A stretch of 64,000 nucleotides of DNA from Gammaproteobacteria bacterium (GTDB taxonomy: Bacteria; Pseudomonadota; Gammaproteobacteria; SZUA-229). Position numbers and translations under genes: made by a program. Below are positions 47,690-56,214 of the stretch, in pieces (the first letter of the stretch is position 1; each line of letters begins with the position of its first letter). Location: contig JASBSR010000002.1 in NCBI GenBank assembly GCA_030148865.1, positions 1 through 64,000 of the forward strand. Direction: 5' to 3'. Under the pieces are notes generated by a model. That model worked only from the letters and a program-made list of their open reading frames with translations. It did not search any database and was not told the origin of the DNA.

Positions 47690-49312
47690 TTAGCTGATAC
47701 ATAGTCGATTCCGCCCTGTTTGTTTGGCCTGATATAAGGCCTGATCAGCATTGCTGATTAAGCTTGTCAGGTCGTCCGCTGTAGAGAGCTGTGCCAGGCC
47801 TGCACTAAAGCTACTGTTGAATTTTTGATTGTTACTCTGGTGTAAAATTGCCGTGAAGGTTTCACGAATATTGTCTATCAGGTCTCGTGCGGTTGCTACA
47901 TTAGTGCCCGGCAGTATGATTGCAAATTCTTCACCACCATATCGCCCGATAAGATCTGACTTACGTAAACGTTTGTTGAGCATGCGTGCGACGCTCTTGA
48001 TTACACGGTCGCCGGCTGGGTGTCCAAATGTATCATTGATATTCTTGAAGTGGTCAATATCTAGCATGGCAAATGTGAGTGCTTGAGATAGACGTTGTGC
48101 ACGTGCAATTTCCTGTTCTAGATGGGTTTTTATCGCAGCATGATTCAGCAGGCCTGTCAGTCCATCGTGGTTCATGTGGCTGCGTAGTTGGCGAAATCGT
48201 TGTGCACGAGTGCGAATCGCAATTACCAGGCGGTCATCAGCGATCGGTTTTTGCAAAAAGTCGTCACCGCCGAGTTCCATGGCATGCAGATGTTCGAGCG
48301 GATCTGTTTCAGTTGAGAGAAAAACAATAGGCACACTCAGTAGTTCATCCATTTGACGCATTACTTGTGCCAGGTCAAGGCCTGAACACTGTGGCATATA
48401 TACATCCATCAAAATAAGATCTGGTTTATGGTCGCTGAGTACTTCGAGAAGATTGTCTATATTGGCTACGATCCTGATCAGCATGCCCGCATCGCGTAGT
48501 ACCACAGCGTAGTATTCGGCCAGTACCGCCATGTCTTCAACAATTAGAACTTTGTATGGCTCAGGTGCCTGTCTTATTGTGAGTTGGTCAAGATGCTCAA
48601 GTAGATCGTTAAAATCTAGTGGTGCAGTGAGATAGGCGCGACCATTCGCCTTGATGGCAGCAAGTCGTGACCGCCAGTCATCAGTGGCCGAGATGAATAT
48701 CACAGGTGTGGGTACTGCGTGGTTGCTAACTGGCTGGTGAAATTCAGCTATAAAATTAATATTCGATACTGCAACGTCAATCACCATCACTGAAGGTTTT
48801 TTTGTTGAGAGTGCAGCCATGGCCTGAGTCGCATCAGAGAATACTTCTACTTCGTAATCGAAGTAGTGCAGTTGTGTGCAGATTTCTCTGGCGAGTGATG
48901 CATCGTTTTCAACTAAATATATTAAATGATCAAAGTCACTCTTAGCGGAGATGGAGGTGCTTGCTGATAGCTGAGTATCATATTGGGTGGGCCCGTGTTC
49001 TACATAATTGACTATACGCTGTATTGCGTCAGCAATGATTTCACTGGTTGCACTGTCAATACCATGATTAAAATCCAGGCATCTAATTAGTTCTTCAAGC
49101 TTCCTGGCTTCAGCGCTGACATCGGGAAAACCGAATGTACCAGCCGAGCCCGCCAGGTTGTGGGCAAATTGTCGAAGCTGGGAGAGGTATGATATGTCCT
49201 TGTCATCGCGCGCTCTTTGCCAGACAGTGTCAATAGCGTTAAGTTTCTCAGGGAGCTGACTGATATATTTGCCCTGAAGCTCGTGAAGTCGCGTCTGCTT
49301 GTCAGTTGGCAT
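47690..49312 (-). CDS. Hpt-REC-REC-GGDEF response regulator
   Basis: About 540 residues from ATG 49310-49312 (a GTG lies two codons upstream). An N-terminal Hpt domain has H51 in AHNLAGSAGTFG. REC1 (about 128-245) has VMVIDVAV as its phospho-site and lacks the usual lysine motif, with APLDF in its place. REC2 (about 253-370) has MDVYMP and QKPI. GGDEF (about 385-540) has RYGGEEF. It can receive phosphate at several sites and make c-di-GMP. It overlaps the upstream REC gene by 11 bases. Confidence 0.92.
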   Translation of the reverse strand: MPTDKQTRLHELQGKYISQLPEKLNAIDTVWQRARDDKDISYLSQLRQFAHNLAGSAGTFGFPDVSAEARKLEELIRCLDFNHGIDSATSEIIADAIQRIVNYVEHGPTQYDTQLSASTSISAKSDFDHLIYLVENDASLAREICTQLHYFDYEVEVFSDATQAMAALSTKKPSVMVIDVAVSNINFIAEFHQPVSNHAVPTPVIFISATDDWRSRLAAIKANGRAYLTAPLDFNDLLEHLDQLTIRQAPEPYKVLIVEDMAVLAEYYAVVLRDAGMLIRIVANIDNLLEVLSDHKPDLILMDVYMPQCSGLDLAQVMRQMDELLSVPIVFLSTETDPLEHLHAMELGGDDFLQKPIADDRLVIAIRTRAQRFRQLRSHMNHDGLTGLLNHAAIKTHLEQEIARAQRLSQALTFAMLDIDHFKNINDTFGHPAGDRVIKSVARMLNKRLRKSDLIGRYGGEEFAIILPGTNVATARDLIDNIRETFTAILHQSNNQKFNSSFSAGLAQLSTADDLTSLISNADQALYQAKQTGRNRLCIS

Positions 49313-49682
49313 TAGCACCCGCGCTTGTTAATATGTCGGTAATCTGGCTGGCCAGTGTCATAGGGTCGAATGGTTTGGGGATAACGGCAATGGCACCGAG
49401 AGCGATAAAATCCAGAATTTCACTGGGTTGAACTCTGGCGGTGAGAAAGATTACCGGGGTATTTTTCAGTCCCGGTAGATGTCGCAGCTGTGCAAGCGTT
49501 GTTGGGCCATCCATGCCCGGCATCATCACGTCAAGCATGATGACGTCCGGTATGAATGTTTTTAACTGTTCAAGAGCCTGCTCGCCAGAGCCACAGAAAA
49601 CAATATCAAAGCCTTCATCTTCGAGTGCAATGGATGCGACAGTTCTTATATCGGCTTCATCTTCGACGTAAAGTAGCTTCAT
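49302..49682 (-). CDS. Single-domain response regulator
   Basis: A 126-residue CheY-like receiver: acidic pair VEDEAD near 6-11, phospho-Asp D51 in MLDVMMPGMDGP, threonine in FLTAR and lysine in IPKPFDP. No output domain, so it likely passes phosphate, perhaps to or from the Hpt domain of the next gene, which it overlaps. First gene of the REC / Hpt-REC-REC-GGDEF / GAF-kinase operon, with a CATT start at 49680-49682. Confidence 0.92.
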   Translation of the reverse strand: MKLLYVEDEADIRTVASIALEDEGFDIVFCGSGEQALEQLKTFIPDVIMLDVMMPGMDGPTTLAQLRHLPGLKNTPVIFLTARVQPSEILDFIALGAIAVIPKPFDPMTLASQITDILTSAGANAN

Positions 49683-49832
49683 TGTGACAGATCCAGTGGC
49701 GTATGCTGTACAGGCCTCGGTGAGTTATACCATATATTGAGAAATTATCCATATTCAGCAAACGTTTTGAGTGCAACTTCTAAAGCCAAAACGCAAGATG
49801 TCAGTCTTATCTAGCAGGTGCGCAGTCAAGTA

Positions 49833-50120
49833 TTACATAAAAACTCGCGCCTTCATCTGTACAGGAATCTCGGTAATAATAGCTTTAAAGACTCCTTCGT
49901 TATCATTGTGTGGGGCAGCAGTGAGTAGAATTAAATCGTATACATTCACATTGAGCAGTTTTCGACCCTGTTGCAGGGTTGGCACATGATCAATGTTGGC
50001 AAGAGTGGACTGTACACAGGTAATCAAGTCTTCATCGTCTTTGATGTGCAGCAGCCTTTTTCTGGTGACGGCATGACCTCGCCTGCTGTCGTTATCTCCA
50101 TTGCTATCGGCAGGTGACAT
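49833..50120 (-). CDS. Degenerate receiver-domain protein
   Basis: A 95-residue frame with a GAGG ribosome-binding site. Residues 22-80 follow the receiver fold (RLLHIKDDEDLITCV, then YDLILL at strand 3), but the phospho-Asp motif LLDLxLPDGDG is replaced by LLTAAPHNDNEG. The protein ends before the last strand and helix. It looks like the C-terminal receiver of a lost hybrid kinase, or a decaying pseudo-receiver. It lies just upstream of the signalling operon on the same strand. Confidence 0.55.
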   Translation of the reverse strand: MSPADSNGDNDSRRGHAVTRKRLLHIKDDEDLITCVQSTLANIDHVPTLQQGRKLLNVNVYDLILLTAAPHNDNEGVFKAIITEIPVQMKARVFM

Positions 50121-50156
50121 GTTCGTTCCTCACAGGAAGTTCAAAAATCACATCAA

Positions 50157-50771
50157 TTACGCGGGGCGCTGCAGCTTTATAATCTCTCCGAGTCCAGCGT
50201 ACTCGCTTGCGCCCAGGCGTGCAACTGGATCCAGTTTGTCAGCGTGAAGCTTAATTTTTCCGCCGTCCTGGTACGTGATAATAGTGTCATCCAGATAACA
50301 ATGATTGATTTTTCCGTAGATGACATGCTGCGCAGTGTTACCGAGCGTATGTATTTGATAATTCTCACAGGCATAGGTGACGCGGCAGGTCTGTATTCTT
50401 GGCAATGGGTGTGGTGCAAAGTCACATAGTTTCAGATTCAGGTCATCCAACTCGGACTGGCCGTATTCGAGCGTCGCTGAGCTCTGGTTGAGTGCAGGTA
50501 ATAATTCGGTGTGCGCGATGTGCAGGCTGAAGAACTTGCGCTCCTGAATATTAACCAGGGTGTCTTTCCGGCTGCCGTCAGGTTTTTTACCTAACGAGAG
50601 CATGATCAAGGCGGGATCGCTGCAGACTGCGTTAAAGTATGAAAATGGCGCAAGGTTATAACTCTGATTCCTGTTCTGTGTCAGTACCCAGGCGATGGGT
50701 CGTGGAATCAGGCTCTGGATGATATGAAAATAAACCTGGTCCGAGCTGAGTTTATTGAAATCGAGGTACAT
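50157..50771 (-). CDS. Flavin reductase-like domain protein
   Basis: A 204-residue FMN-binding split-barrel protein: LIPRPIAWVLTQN near 22-34, NLAPFSYFNAVCSDPALIM near 39-57 and the KDTLVNIQERKFFSLHI flavin-contact segment near 69-85. Related proteins reduce flavin or act as oxidoreductases on unknown substrates. Cytoplasmic. Co-oriented with yqhA and the lipoprotein-like gene upstream. Confidence 0.85.
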   Translation of the reverse strand: MYLDFNKLSSDQVYFHIIQSLIPRPIAWVLTQNRNQSYNLAPFSYFNAVCSDPALIMLSLGKKPDGSRKDTLVNIQERKFFSLHIAHTELLPALNQSSATLEYGQSELDDLNLKLCDFAPHPLPRIQTCRVTYACENYQIHTLGNTAQHVIYGKINHCYLDDTIITYQDGGKIKLHADKLDPVARLGASEYAGLGEIIKLQRPA

Positions 50772-50811
50772 GAGTCAGAGACCAACCAGTGACAGGGCGC
50801 ATTTCATGAGC

Positions 50812-51099
50812 TTACTCCGTTAGCCACTCCAGTAAATAAAAAATGTACTGACCTTCTGATGATTTGGAAGGGCCGCTGACGCGCGCAGCATATTTGTTGT
50901 TTTCCGGGCTGGCGTCATCCATTGCTTCTGCAGCACAGGCTTTTATTTCAACGCAGCCGGCAGGAAATCGATTGCGACTGCGGCTTGGGACATAGACCAC
51001 GGCATATTCAATGCCGGATGCGTTACCTTCGGGATCGGGAGGGACAAGACCGCGCATGTTTTTAGTACTACACCCTGTCGTTAATAACGGGCATATCAA
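50812..51099 (-). CDS. Small protein of unknown function, possible lipoprotein
   Basis: About 95 residues if it starts at the TTG at 51097-51099, which overlaps the yqhA stop (TTGA). An ATG 14 codons later (51055-51057) is the other choice. LLTTGC near the N-terminus resembles a lipobox, but only nine residues precede the cysteine and none is basic, so export is doubtful. The C-terminal part ([19 protein letters not shown], then [13 protein letters not shown]) reads as genuine protein. I do not know the family. Confidence 0.5.
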   Translation of the reverse strand: MICPLLTTGCSTKNMRGLVPPDPEGNASGIEYAVVYVPSRSRNRFPAGCVEIKACAAEAMDDASPENNKYAARVSGPSKSSEGQYIFYLLEWLTE

Positions 51100-51590
51100 T
51101 GGCGCTGATTCATGCGATCCGCCAGCGTCATGCCCAGCGCAGAAATCACAAAGGTCATATGGATGATCACATACCATTTGAGTTTTTCATTATCAATATT
51201 ATGTGCATCCATGAATATCTTGAGCAGGTGAATCGATGAAATCGCAACAATAGATGCCGCCACTTTCTGTTTCAGTGAGCCTGAGTCAAGTTTGCCCAGC
51301 CAGGAAAGTTTTTCCTGACCATCGTCGATGTCAATTGCCGAGACAAAGTTTTCGTAACCGCTGAGCATCACCATCACCAGCAAACCACCGACCAGCGACA
51401 TATCGACCAGACTGAGGATCAACAGTACCAGATCGGTTTCCGTGGCCTGGAATATCCCCGGCATCGCGTGCAGCACTTCCTGAAAAAACTTTATTCCGAG
51501 TAATAGCAGGCCCAGGCTGAGGCCAAGATATAAAGGTGCCAGTAACCAGCGGCTGGCGTAAAGGGCTTTTTCAATGTTGCGTTCAATCAT
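51096..51590 (-). CDS. yqhA: YqhA/UPF0114-family inner membrane protein
   Basis: A 164-residue protein with four membrane segments. The family stretch [20 protein letters not shown] near 5-24 comes first, then [22 protein letters not shown] near 61-82 and the hallmark [14 protein letters not shown] near 118-131. Function unknown. Its stop overlaps the next small gene. Confidence 0.92.
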   Translation of the reverse strand: MIERNIEKALYASRWLLAPLYLGLSLGLLLLGIKFFQEVLHAMPGIFQATETDLVLLILSLVDMSLVGGLLVMVMLSGYENFVSAIDIDDGQEKLSWLGKLDSGSLKQKVAASIVAISSIHLLKIFMDAHNIDNEKLKWYVIIHMTFVISALGMTLADRMNQRH

Positions 51591-51655
51591 ATTGTGATCA
51601 CATTATATTAAATGGGTGGACGAGTTGCTATGTTAACCGAAATTTCTGCAAGAGT
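51591..51655. promoter_or_regulatory. Upstream region of yqhA
   Basis: A short AT-rich stretch before yqhA; a promoter is expected here but no hexamers are convincing. Confidence 0.25.
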
Positions 51656-51835
51656 TCAGCGGTTGAGCAGGCGTTCTATATGTGCTTCGGCATGATCGAT
51701 GCGGCCAAATGATATATCGCGTACCAGGCCTGCGCGATCGATAAAAAAGTCAAGGCATGCTCGTTAGCTGGCTTCGCTCGACCAGTAAGCGTACATTCTC
51801 CTGCATGTTTAACGCAAAGTCTTCAAATACGGCTG
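51656..51835 (-). pseudogene. TlpA/redoxin-like gene remnant
   Basis: On the minus strand, bases about 51752-51656 read TFFIDRAGLVRDISFGRID, then HAEAHIERLLNR and a stop. This is the C-terminus of a TlpA/ResA-type thioredoxin after its cis-proline. Directly before it, in another frame, is FALNMQENVRLLVERSQL, which fits the NVQE...V segment earlier in such proteins. The CxxC active site and signal peptide are missing. I read it as a decayed gene with an internal deletion and frameshift. Confidence 0.65.
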
Positions 51836-51923
51836 CCTGGTCGTTAGTTCCAGTTCGAGTGTAATTTCTCCAATAATGGCAGATGTCGGCATGTTGCAGT
51901 CGTGAAAGCGGTAGAATCACGGC

Positions 51924-52904
51924 ATGAGTGAAACCACGGATTATACAGGCCTCAGCCCCGACATTGTATTGCAGGCAATAGATACCGTGGGTTTTGCAAC
52001 CAGTGGCCGTATGCTGGCTCTGAACAGTTATGAGAACCGGGTGTATCGTGTAGAGCTGGAGGCAGCAGCACCGGTGGTCGTCAAGTTTTATCGTCCCGGG
52101 CGCTGGAGCGATGCGGCAATTTGCGAAGAGCATGCCATCACGGAGGAACTTGTCGCAGCGGATATTCCTGTGGTGGCACCACTGCGCATTGCTGGTAACA
52201 GCCTGTTCAGTCATGCCGGCTACCGCTATGCGCTGTATCCATTGCAGGGTGGCCGCTGGCCTGAATTAAATCAGGCGGAAGACCTGGTCTGGTGCGGGCG
52301 CTTTATTGCGCGCATTCACATGGTAGGAAAAAAACAGCAGTTCGCGCACCGCAATGAAATCAGTATTGCGCGTATGGGTCAGGAATCGTCACAGTATTTA
52401 TTACAACAGAATTTTATCCCCGAGCATTTGCTGCAGTCGTATGAATCTCTGTGTACGGATTTGATCAAACAAATCGAACAATGTTTCCACGCTGCCGGCA
52501 AAGTGAAAACCCTGCGCATACACGGTGACTGTCATCGCGGTAATATTTTATGGACCGACTCCGGCCCGCATTTTGTGGATCTTGATGACTGCTGCACCGG
52601 ACCTGCGATTCAGGACTTATGGATGCTACTGGCTGGTGACCGCCAGGAAATGAGTGAACAGATGTGCGATCTGCTCGAAGGCTATAGTGAGTTTTCTGAT
52701 TTTGATACCCGCGAGTTGCATCTGATTGAGGCGCTGCGTAGTTTACGCATGATGTATTATGCCGCCTGGCTGGCGCGGCGTTGGGACGATTCCGCATTTC
52801 CGCAGGCGTTTCCGTGGTTTAATACCACGCGCTACTGGGAAGACCACGTGCTGGAATTGCGTGAACAACTGGCGCGCATGCGGGAGCCCGTGCTGGTCAT
52901 CTAA
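51924..52904 (+). CDS. srkA: Stress response Ser/Thr protein kinase SrkA (YihE/RdoA)
   Basis: A 326-residue eukaryotic-like kinase fold: nucleotide-binding SYENRVYRV, the lysine in VVVKFYRPGRWS near 51-62, catalytic loop RIHGDCHRGNILW near 198-210 and metal-binding VDLDDCCTGP near 217-226. E. coli SrkA counters MazEF-driven death under stress. The next gene lies beyond a repeat remnant. Divergent from the redoxin remnant. Confidence 0.94.
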   Translation: MSETTDYTGLSPDIVLQAIDTVGFATSGRMLALNSYENRVYRVELEAAAPVVVKFYRPGRWSDAAICEEHAITEELVAADIPVVAPLRIAGNSLFSHAGYRYALYPLQGGRWPELNQAEDLVWCGRFIARIHMVGKKQQFAHRNEISIARMGQESSQYLLQQNFIPEHLLQSYESLCTDLIKQIEQCFHAAGKVKTLRIHGDCHRGNILWTDSGPHFVDLDDCCTGPAIQDLWMLLAGDRQEMSEQMCDLLEGYSEFSDFDTRELHLIEALRSLRMMYYAAWLARRWDDSAFPQAFPWFNTTRYWEDHVLELREQLARMREPVLVI

Positions 52905-52918
52905 AGTCATATCTGCAT

Positions 52919-53020
52919 CGAATGGCGCTTAACTTAGGCGTAATAAGGTTTGGGAGTCGTCATTCCGATATGTTTTTTGGCCGGAATCGATTGGTTTAAA
53001 CGGGTCGATTATTCCGGCCT
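52919..53020. repeat. Truncated, inverted copy of the MITE-like repeat
   Basis: GCGTAATAAGG...GGGAGTCGTCATTCC, then TATGTTTTT and GGCCGG, matches the minus strand of the 10.5-kb element for about 70 bases and starts with AATGGCGCTT...CTTA, the element terminus. The second internal hairpin and far terminus are missing; TATTCCGGCC follows instead. It separates srkA from the FMN reductase gene. Confidence 0.75.
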
Positions 53021-53064
53021 GAATTATTTTATTATACTGAACAAAACTCAAATCGGGAAACACT

Positions 53065-53679
53065 ATGAAAATTACCATCGTTAGCGGTAGCCATCGCAAT
53101 TTTTCGCAAAGCGAAAAAGTTGCTCGCCATATCGAGAAAACGCTTCGTACAGAGCACGATGGGGTAGAGACTAGCGTTTATACCCTGGCGGATAATCCAC
53201 TACCATTATGGGATCAGTCTGTCTGGGAAAATAATCCGGAATGGAACCAGCGGCTGGCACCGATCAAGGATCTGCTATCAGCGTCGGATGGCTTTGTTAT
53301 AGTTTCTCCCGAGTGGCATGGTCAGGTGCCAGCAGGGTTGAAAAACTTTTTTCTGTTATGTAATCGTTTTGAAGTGGGCCATAAGCCAGCACTGATCGTG
53401 ACTGTATCAAGTGGTGATGGTGGTGCTTATCCAGTCGCTGAGTTGCGCATGAGCAGTTATAAAAATAACCGTATTTGTTATATCCCGGAACAGGTGATTG
53501 TACGCCATGTCGAAAAAGTTCTGAATGAACCCCCGGCTGATAATGACAAGGAAGCTGATCATTATTTCCGGGAACGCATCAGCTGGAGCTGTGATATTTT
53601 GCTGGCGTACGCGGCGGTCTTAAAACCTATGCGCGAAACCGCTGCGCTACATCATGATGATTTTGGCAATGGTATGTGA
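53065..53679 (+). CDS. NADPH-dependent FMN reductase-family protein
   Basis: A 204-residue flavodoxin-like oxidoreductase: an N-terminal phosphate-binding loop SGSHRNFSQS near 7-16, a YTLADNPLPLWD segment and SPEWHGQVPAGLKNFFLLCNR near 80-100. It likely binds FMN and uses NAD(P)H; chromate, azo or quinone reductase activity is known in relatives. ATG at 53065 preceded by GGGAAA. Confidence 0.88.
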   Translation: MKITIVSGSHRNFSQSEKVARHIEKTLRTEHDGVETSVYTLADNPLPLWDQSVWENNPEWNQRLAPIKDLLSASDGFVIVSPEWHGQVPAGLKNFFLLCNRFEVGHKPALIVTVSSGDGGAYPVAELRMSSYKNNRICYIPEQVIVRHVEKVLNEPPADNDKEADHYFRERISWSCDILLAYAAVLKPMRETAALHHDDFGNGM

Positions 53680-53786
53680 TACTGCTTGCGGCAGAAAGCA
53701 GCTGGTCGCCTCGGTTGCAAAGAACAACAGCCCCCGCCCGCTGAGTGTATGCGTCGGGTGCGTGCCACAGGTAAGCCTGGGAAAAC

Positions 53787-53828
53787 TTGATCTAGATCAA
53801 GAGTATTTATCAGCAATCCGCTTATGCT
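53787..53828 (+). promoter_or_regulatory. FNR-box promoter of the 35-residue membrane peptide
   Basis: A perfect FNR/Anr site TTGATCTAGATCAA (53787-53800) is followed by a -10-like TATGCT (53823-53828). The start would be near 53835, placing the site centre at -41.5, the exact class II activation position. Transcription is expected under low oxygen. The only frame before the terminator is the small ORF at 53863. Confidence 0.8.
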
Positions 53829-53862
53829 TGGCCTCGAACTCATAAATAAACGAGATTAAATC

Positions 53863-53970
53863 ATGTTACAGGGTGATGATCGTGTTGTGATGGGTAATAT
53901 AGTACGGGTTGTCTCGATCCTGCTAGTCATTATGTTTATTCTCATAGTTGCTGCAAACTTTATTGCCTAG
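53863..53970 (+). CDS. 35-residue single-TM peptide under FNR control
   Basis: MLQGDDRVVMGNIVRVVSIL followed by a hydrophobic stretch (LVIMFILIVAANFIA, stop). One membrane segment covers residues about 13-34, preceded by a short polar, charged N-terminus. It sits alone between a class II FNR promoter and a strong terminator, so the unit seems made to express it. I do not recognise the family. Comparable tiny proteins serve as subunits of cytochrome oxidases or transporters (CydX, CcoS/CcoQ, KdpF), and low-oxygen control would fit that. The ribosome-binding site (ACGAG) is weak. Confidence 0.7.
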   Translation: MLQGDDRVVMGNIVRVVSILLVIMFILIVAANFIA

Positions 53971-53995
53971 TCAGGCTTTCATTTCCCTGCTTGTG

Positions 53996-54021
53996 AAGGG
54001 GCCTAACGGCCCCTTTTTTTT
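53996..54021 (+). terminator. Terminator after the small membrane peptide
   Basis: GGGGCC-TAAC-GGCCCC followed by eight T, 27 bases after the small ORF stop. Confidence 0.92.
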
Positions 54022-54071
54022 ATCCGTATAGTTTGGCTTCCCGTTCGGCGGGCAACTGTTAGACTGACGCG

Positions 54072-54203
54072 ATGGACAAAACCGCGCACGTTATGATTCT
54101 GCTAATTGCCATTATGGCTGCTCTGATCGCCTTGCTTGAGGTGTGTTTTGGGGCCCAGATTTCAGCCGAATCGCCATTCAGCGCTGCTCAATCATGGGTG
54201 TGA
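54072..54203 (+). CDS. Possible 43-residue membrane peptide
   Basis: MDKTAHVMILLIAIMAALIA then LLEVCFGAQISAES; one clear membrane segment at residues 7-24. It begins 50 bases after the terminator and lacks a good ribosome-binding site. It may be a real small protein or chance. Confidence 0.3.
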   Translation: MDKTAHVMILLIAIMAALIALLEVCFGAQISAESPFSAAQSWV

Positions 54204-54329
54204 CGGTTGAGATTGCGGGTATGGTCTATTCCAGCGCTACCGGCAGGGTTATTCAGTCGACCTGCATCGCCATTTAAGCGCTAATTTGTTAAGGTGGCGC
54301 TACTTATTTTTAATTATGGTGCAAATATT

Positions 54330-54812
54330 GTGCAAATCGAAAACAACAAAGTCGTTACTCTGAATTACATCCTGAAAGACAGCGAAGGCAATCTGCTGGA
54401 TCAGTCCGATGACGGCAGTTTTGTCTATCTCCATGGCGCCATGAACATCATACCGGGCCTCGAAAATGCACTCGTAGGTAAAGCGACGGGTGATGACCTC
54501 AGTGTTTCCATTTCGCCAGAAGATGCTTACGGAGTGCGCGATGATGGCAGGGTGCAAAAAGTTTCAAAAACCATGTTTGAAGGTGGTGGTGATATTCAGG
54601 TGGGCGCCCAGTTCCACGCGCAGGGTCCGGAAGGCGAAACCCTGGTCGTAACCATCGCTGAGGTAATGGAAGACGAGGTCGTAGTTGATGCCAATCACCC
54701 GCTCGCAGGTAAACAGCTGAATTTTGACGTTTCTGTCGTCGAAGTACGAGAGGCTTCATCGGAAGAACTGGAACATGGCCATGTACATGGCCCGGGTGGA
54801 CATCACCATTAG
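54330..54812 (+). CDS. slyD: FKBP-type peptidyl-prolyl isomerase SlyD
   Basis: A 160-residue isomerase/chaperone from the GTG at 54330, which aligns with the SlyD start (VQIENNKVV) and gives the usual length. An upstream GTG at 54294 adds 12 unlikely residues. FKBP part: LHGAMNIIPGLENALVGKATG. Insert-in-flap region FEGGGDIQVGAQFHA, then DANHPLAGKQLNFDVSVVEV and a His-rich metal-binding tail HGHVHGPGGHHH. Helps folding and nickel delivery. Followed by a strong terminator. Confidence 0.95.
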   Translation: MQIENNKVVTLNYILKDSEGNLLDQSDDGSFVYLHGAMNIIPGLENALVGKATGDDLSVSISPEDAYGVRDDGRVQKVSKTMFEGGGDIQVGAQFHAQGPEGETLVVTIAEVMEDEVVVDANHPLAGKQLNFDVSVVEVREASSEELEHGHVHGPGGHHH

Positions 54813-54837
54813 TTGTTATTAGTTGTCTGACTTAGAG

Positions 54838-54864
54838 CAGCCTCGCCAGGTCGAGGCTGTTTTT
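54838..54864 (+). terminator. slyD terminator
   Basis: CAGCCTC and GAGGCTG arms with an eight-base loop and a run of five T, 26 bases after the stop. Confidence 0.88.
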
Positions 54865-55059
54865 GTTTTCGCAGTTATGAACGGCGGCAGATTGTCTGGA
54901 TCATACTCTGGTGCAAACATACCTGGTTTTGCACAATATTAATGCAGTTGTACTTTCGCCTGCATGTAACGTCACAGGATTTCGTGATATTTGTCATATA
55001 ACCGAAGTGTTTTGCGGCTACAATAACTATTGCCTTACAAAGTCCACAAGGGTTTATAG

Positions 55060-56007
55060 ATGCTCGAACTCCTCAAGGAAAAAATAGATGCACAGCGCCT
55101 GCTATTGCAGAAGCTGCTGAGCGCCAGCATGAAAAAAACCTGCGAACGTATAAGTGTGATTATGGATAATCGTGATGCACTTGAAATGTTATTGCAGGAT
55201 GAATTAACCAGCATGGTGTATTGCAAACATCTGTACATACTAGATGCAAATGCAGTGCAGATTACCGCCAACATTACTCGCATGGGTAAAGATACTGCGC
55301 ATCTTGAGCGTGATCGCTCGGATCGGGGTTATATGCAGGATATTGTCGGCGTCACAGAATTTCGGCTCTCCGATGCATACATAAGTAAAAATAAAAAACG
55401 CCCATCGCTGACTGCGGTGCACGTGATAAGAAATACGAAAGGTGATTTGCTGGGATTTCTTGGTGCCGACTACGACATTCGAGAACTGCCACACACCGAG
55501 CTGCTGTACAAACAGTCGTCTGTCTGGCAGCAGATGAAAGGTGACCCATCGATCCGCCAGGGTCTGTTCACACAAAAGCGCTGCGAGAGTGAGATTGATT
55601 GCAATATCGATAATGTGATGGCGCTGATGCAGGAGCTGATGCAGGAACACGGTGTGTTTCACGGCAAAGTGCACTTCTCCAGTAATCGCGCCACCATCTG
55701 GTTGCACGATGATCCATATAGCTACCGGCTGCTGAGTCTGGGGGAGTTGCTAGACCCGAATATTTGTCTGGCTTATCCGCGTCGGCCATATACGGATAAA
55801 GCGGTTGTGCCGGTCGATAAGATTCCGGAAATATTTGAGTATCTTAAAGTGTTGCGATTTTCGGATGAAAATATATATTTGCGTTCCGGCTCATTGAATG
55901 TATGCAATGGTCTACTGGGACTTAACTTCTCTTGCGACGGCTCGCATTATATTTACTATACCGAATTTCTCGATAAGGGCTCGGAGTTCTGGTTTGGTCA
56001 CAGCTAA
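55060..56007 (+). CDS. PDC-sensor-domain protein of unknown role
   Basis: A 315-residue protein without clear membrane segments. The N-terminal helix (1-50) leads into a Cache/PDC-like sensor (about 55-150: LYILDANAVQITANITRMGK, then YISKNKKRPSLTAVHVIRN and GDLLGFLGADYDI). A second part (about 185-315) ends with NIYLRSGSLNVCNG and NFSCDGSHYIYYTEFL. That last segment resembles the C-terminus of the protein at 58,358 (see findings). No kinase, cyclase or methyl-accepting output is present, so it may be a stand-alone sensor. Confidence 0.75.
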   Translation: MLELLKEKIDAQRLLLQKLLSASMKKTCERISVIMDNRDALEMLLQDELTSMVYCKHLYILDANAVQITANITRMGKDTAHLERDRSDRGYMQDIVGVTEFRLSDAYISKNKKRPSLTAVHVIRNTKGDLLGFLGADYDIRELPHTELLYKQSSVWQQMKGDPSIRQGLFTQKRCESEIDCNIDNVMALMQELMQEHGVFHGKVHFSSNRATIWLHDDPYSYRLLSLGELLDPNICLAYPRRPYTDKAVVPVDKIPEIFEYLKVLRFSDENIYLRSGSLNVCNGLLGLNFSCDGSHYIYYTEFLDKGSEFWFGHS

Positions 56008-56178
56008 TAAAATGTTTATTGCCGTATATGAGCGCTGACTGCGCGCACCGTTCCGGCATCATTAAGCGAGTATTCAGCCGCTCGCTGCCGAGCATTAGGG
56101 CATGACCTGTTTTCACGGCAGAGCAGTGCTGTTAATATTCAGGAGTGTTTCCAGATATTTCTAATAATTGATTTCAGT

Positions 56179-56190
56179 AAGGAGTAAAGG
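56179..56190 (+). promoter_or_regulatory. Strong ribosome-binding site misaligned with the SET-gene ATG
   Basis: AAGGAG at 56179-56184 is 30 bases before the ATG at 56215, but 6 bases before an in-frame CTG at 56191. A small hairpin (CTGCTG-TCGG-CAG) lies between. Either translation starts at CTG or the hairpin brings the site closer to the ATG. Confidence 0.45.
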
Positions 56191-56214
56191 CTGCTGTCGG
56201 CAGCTGTCTGTGTT

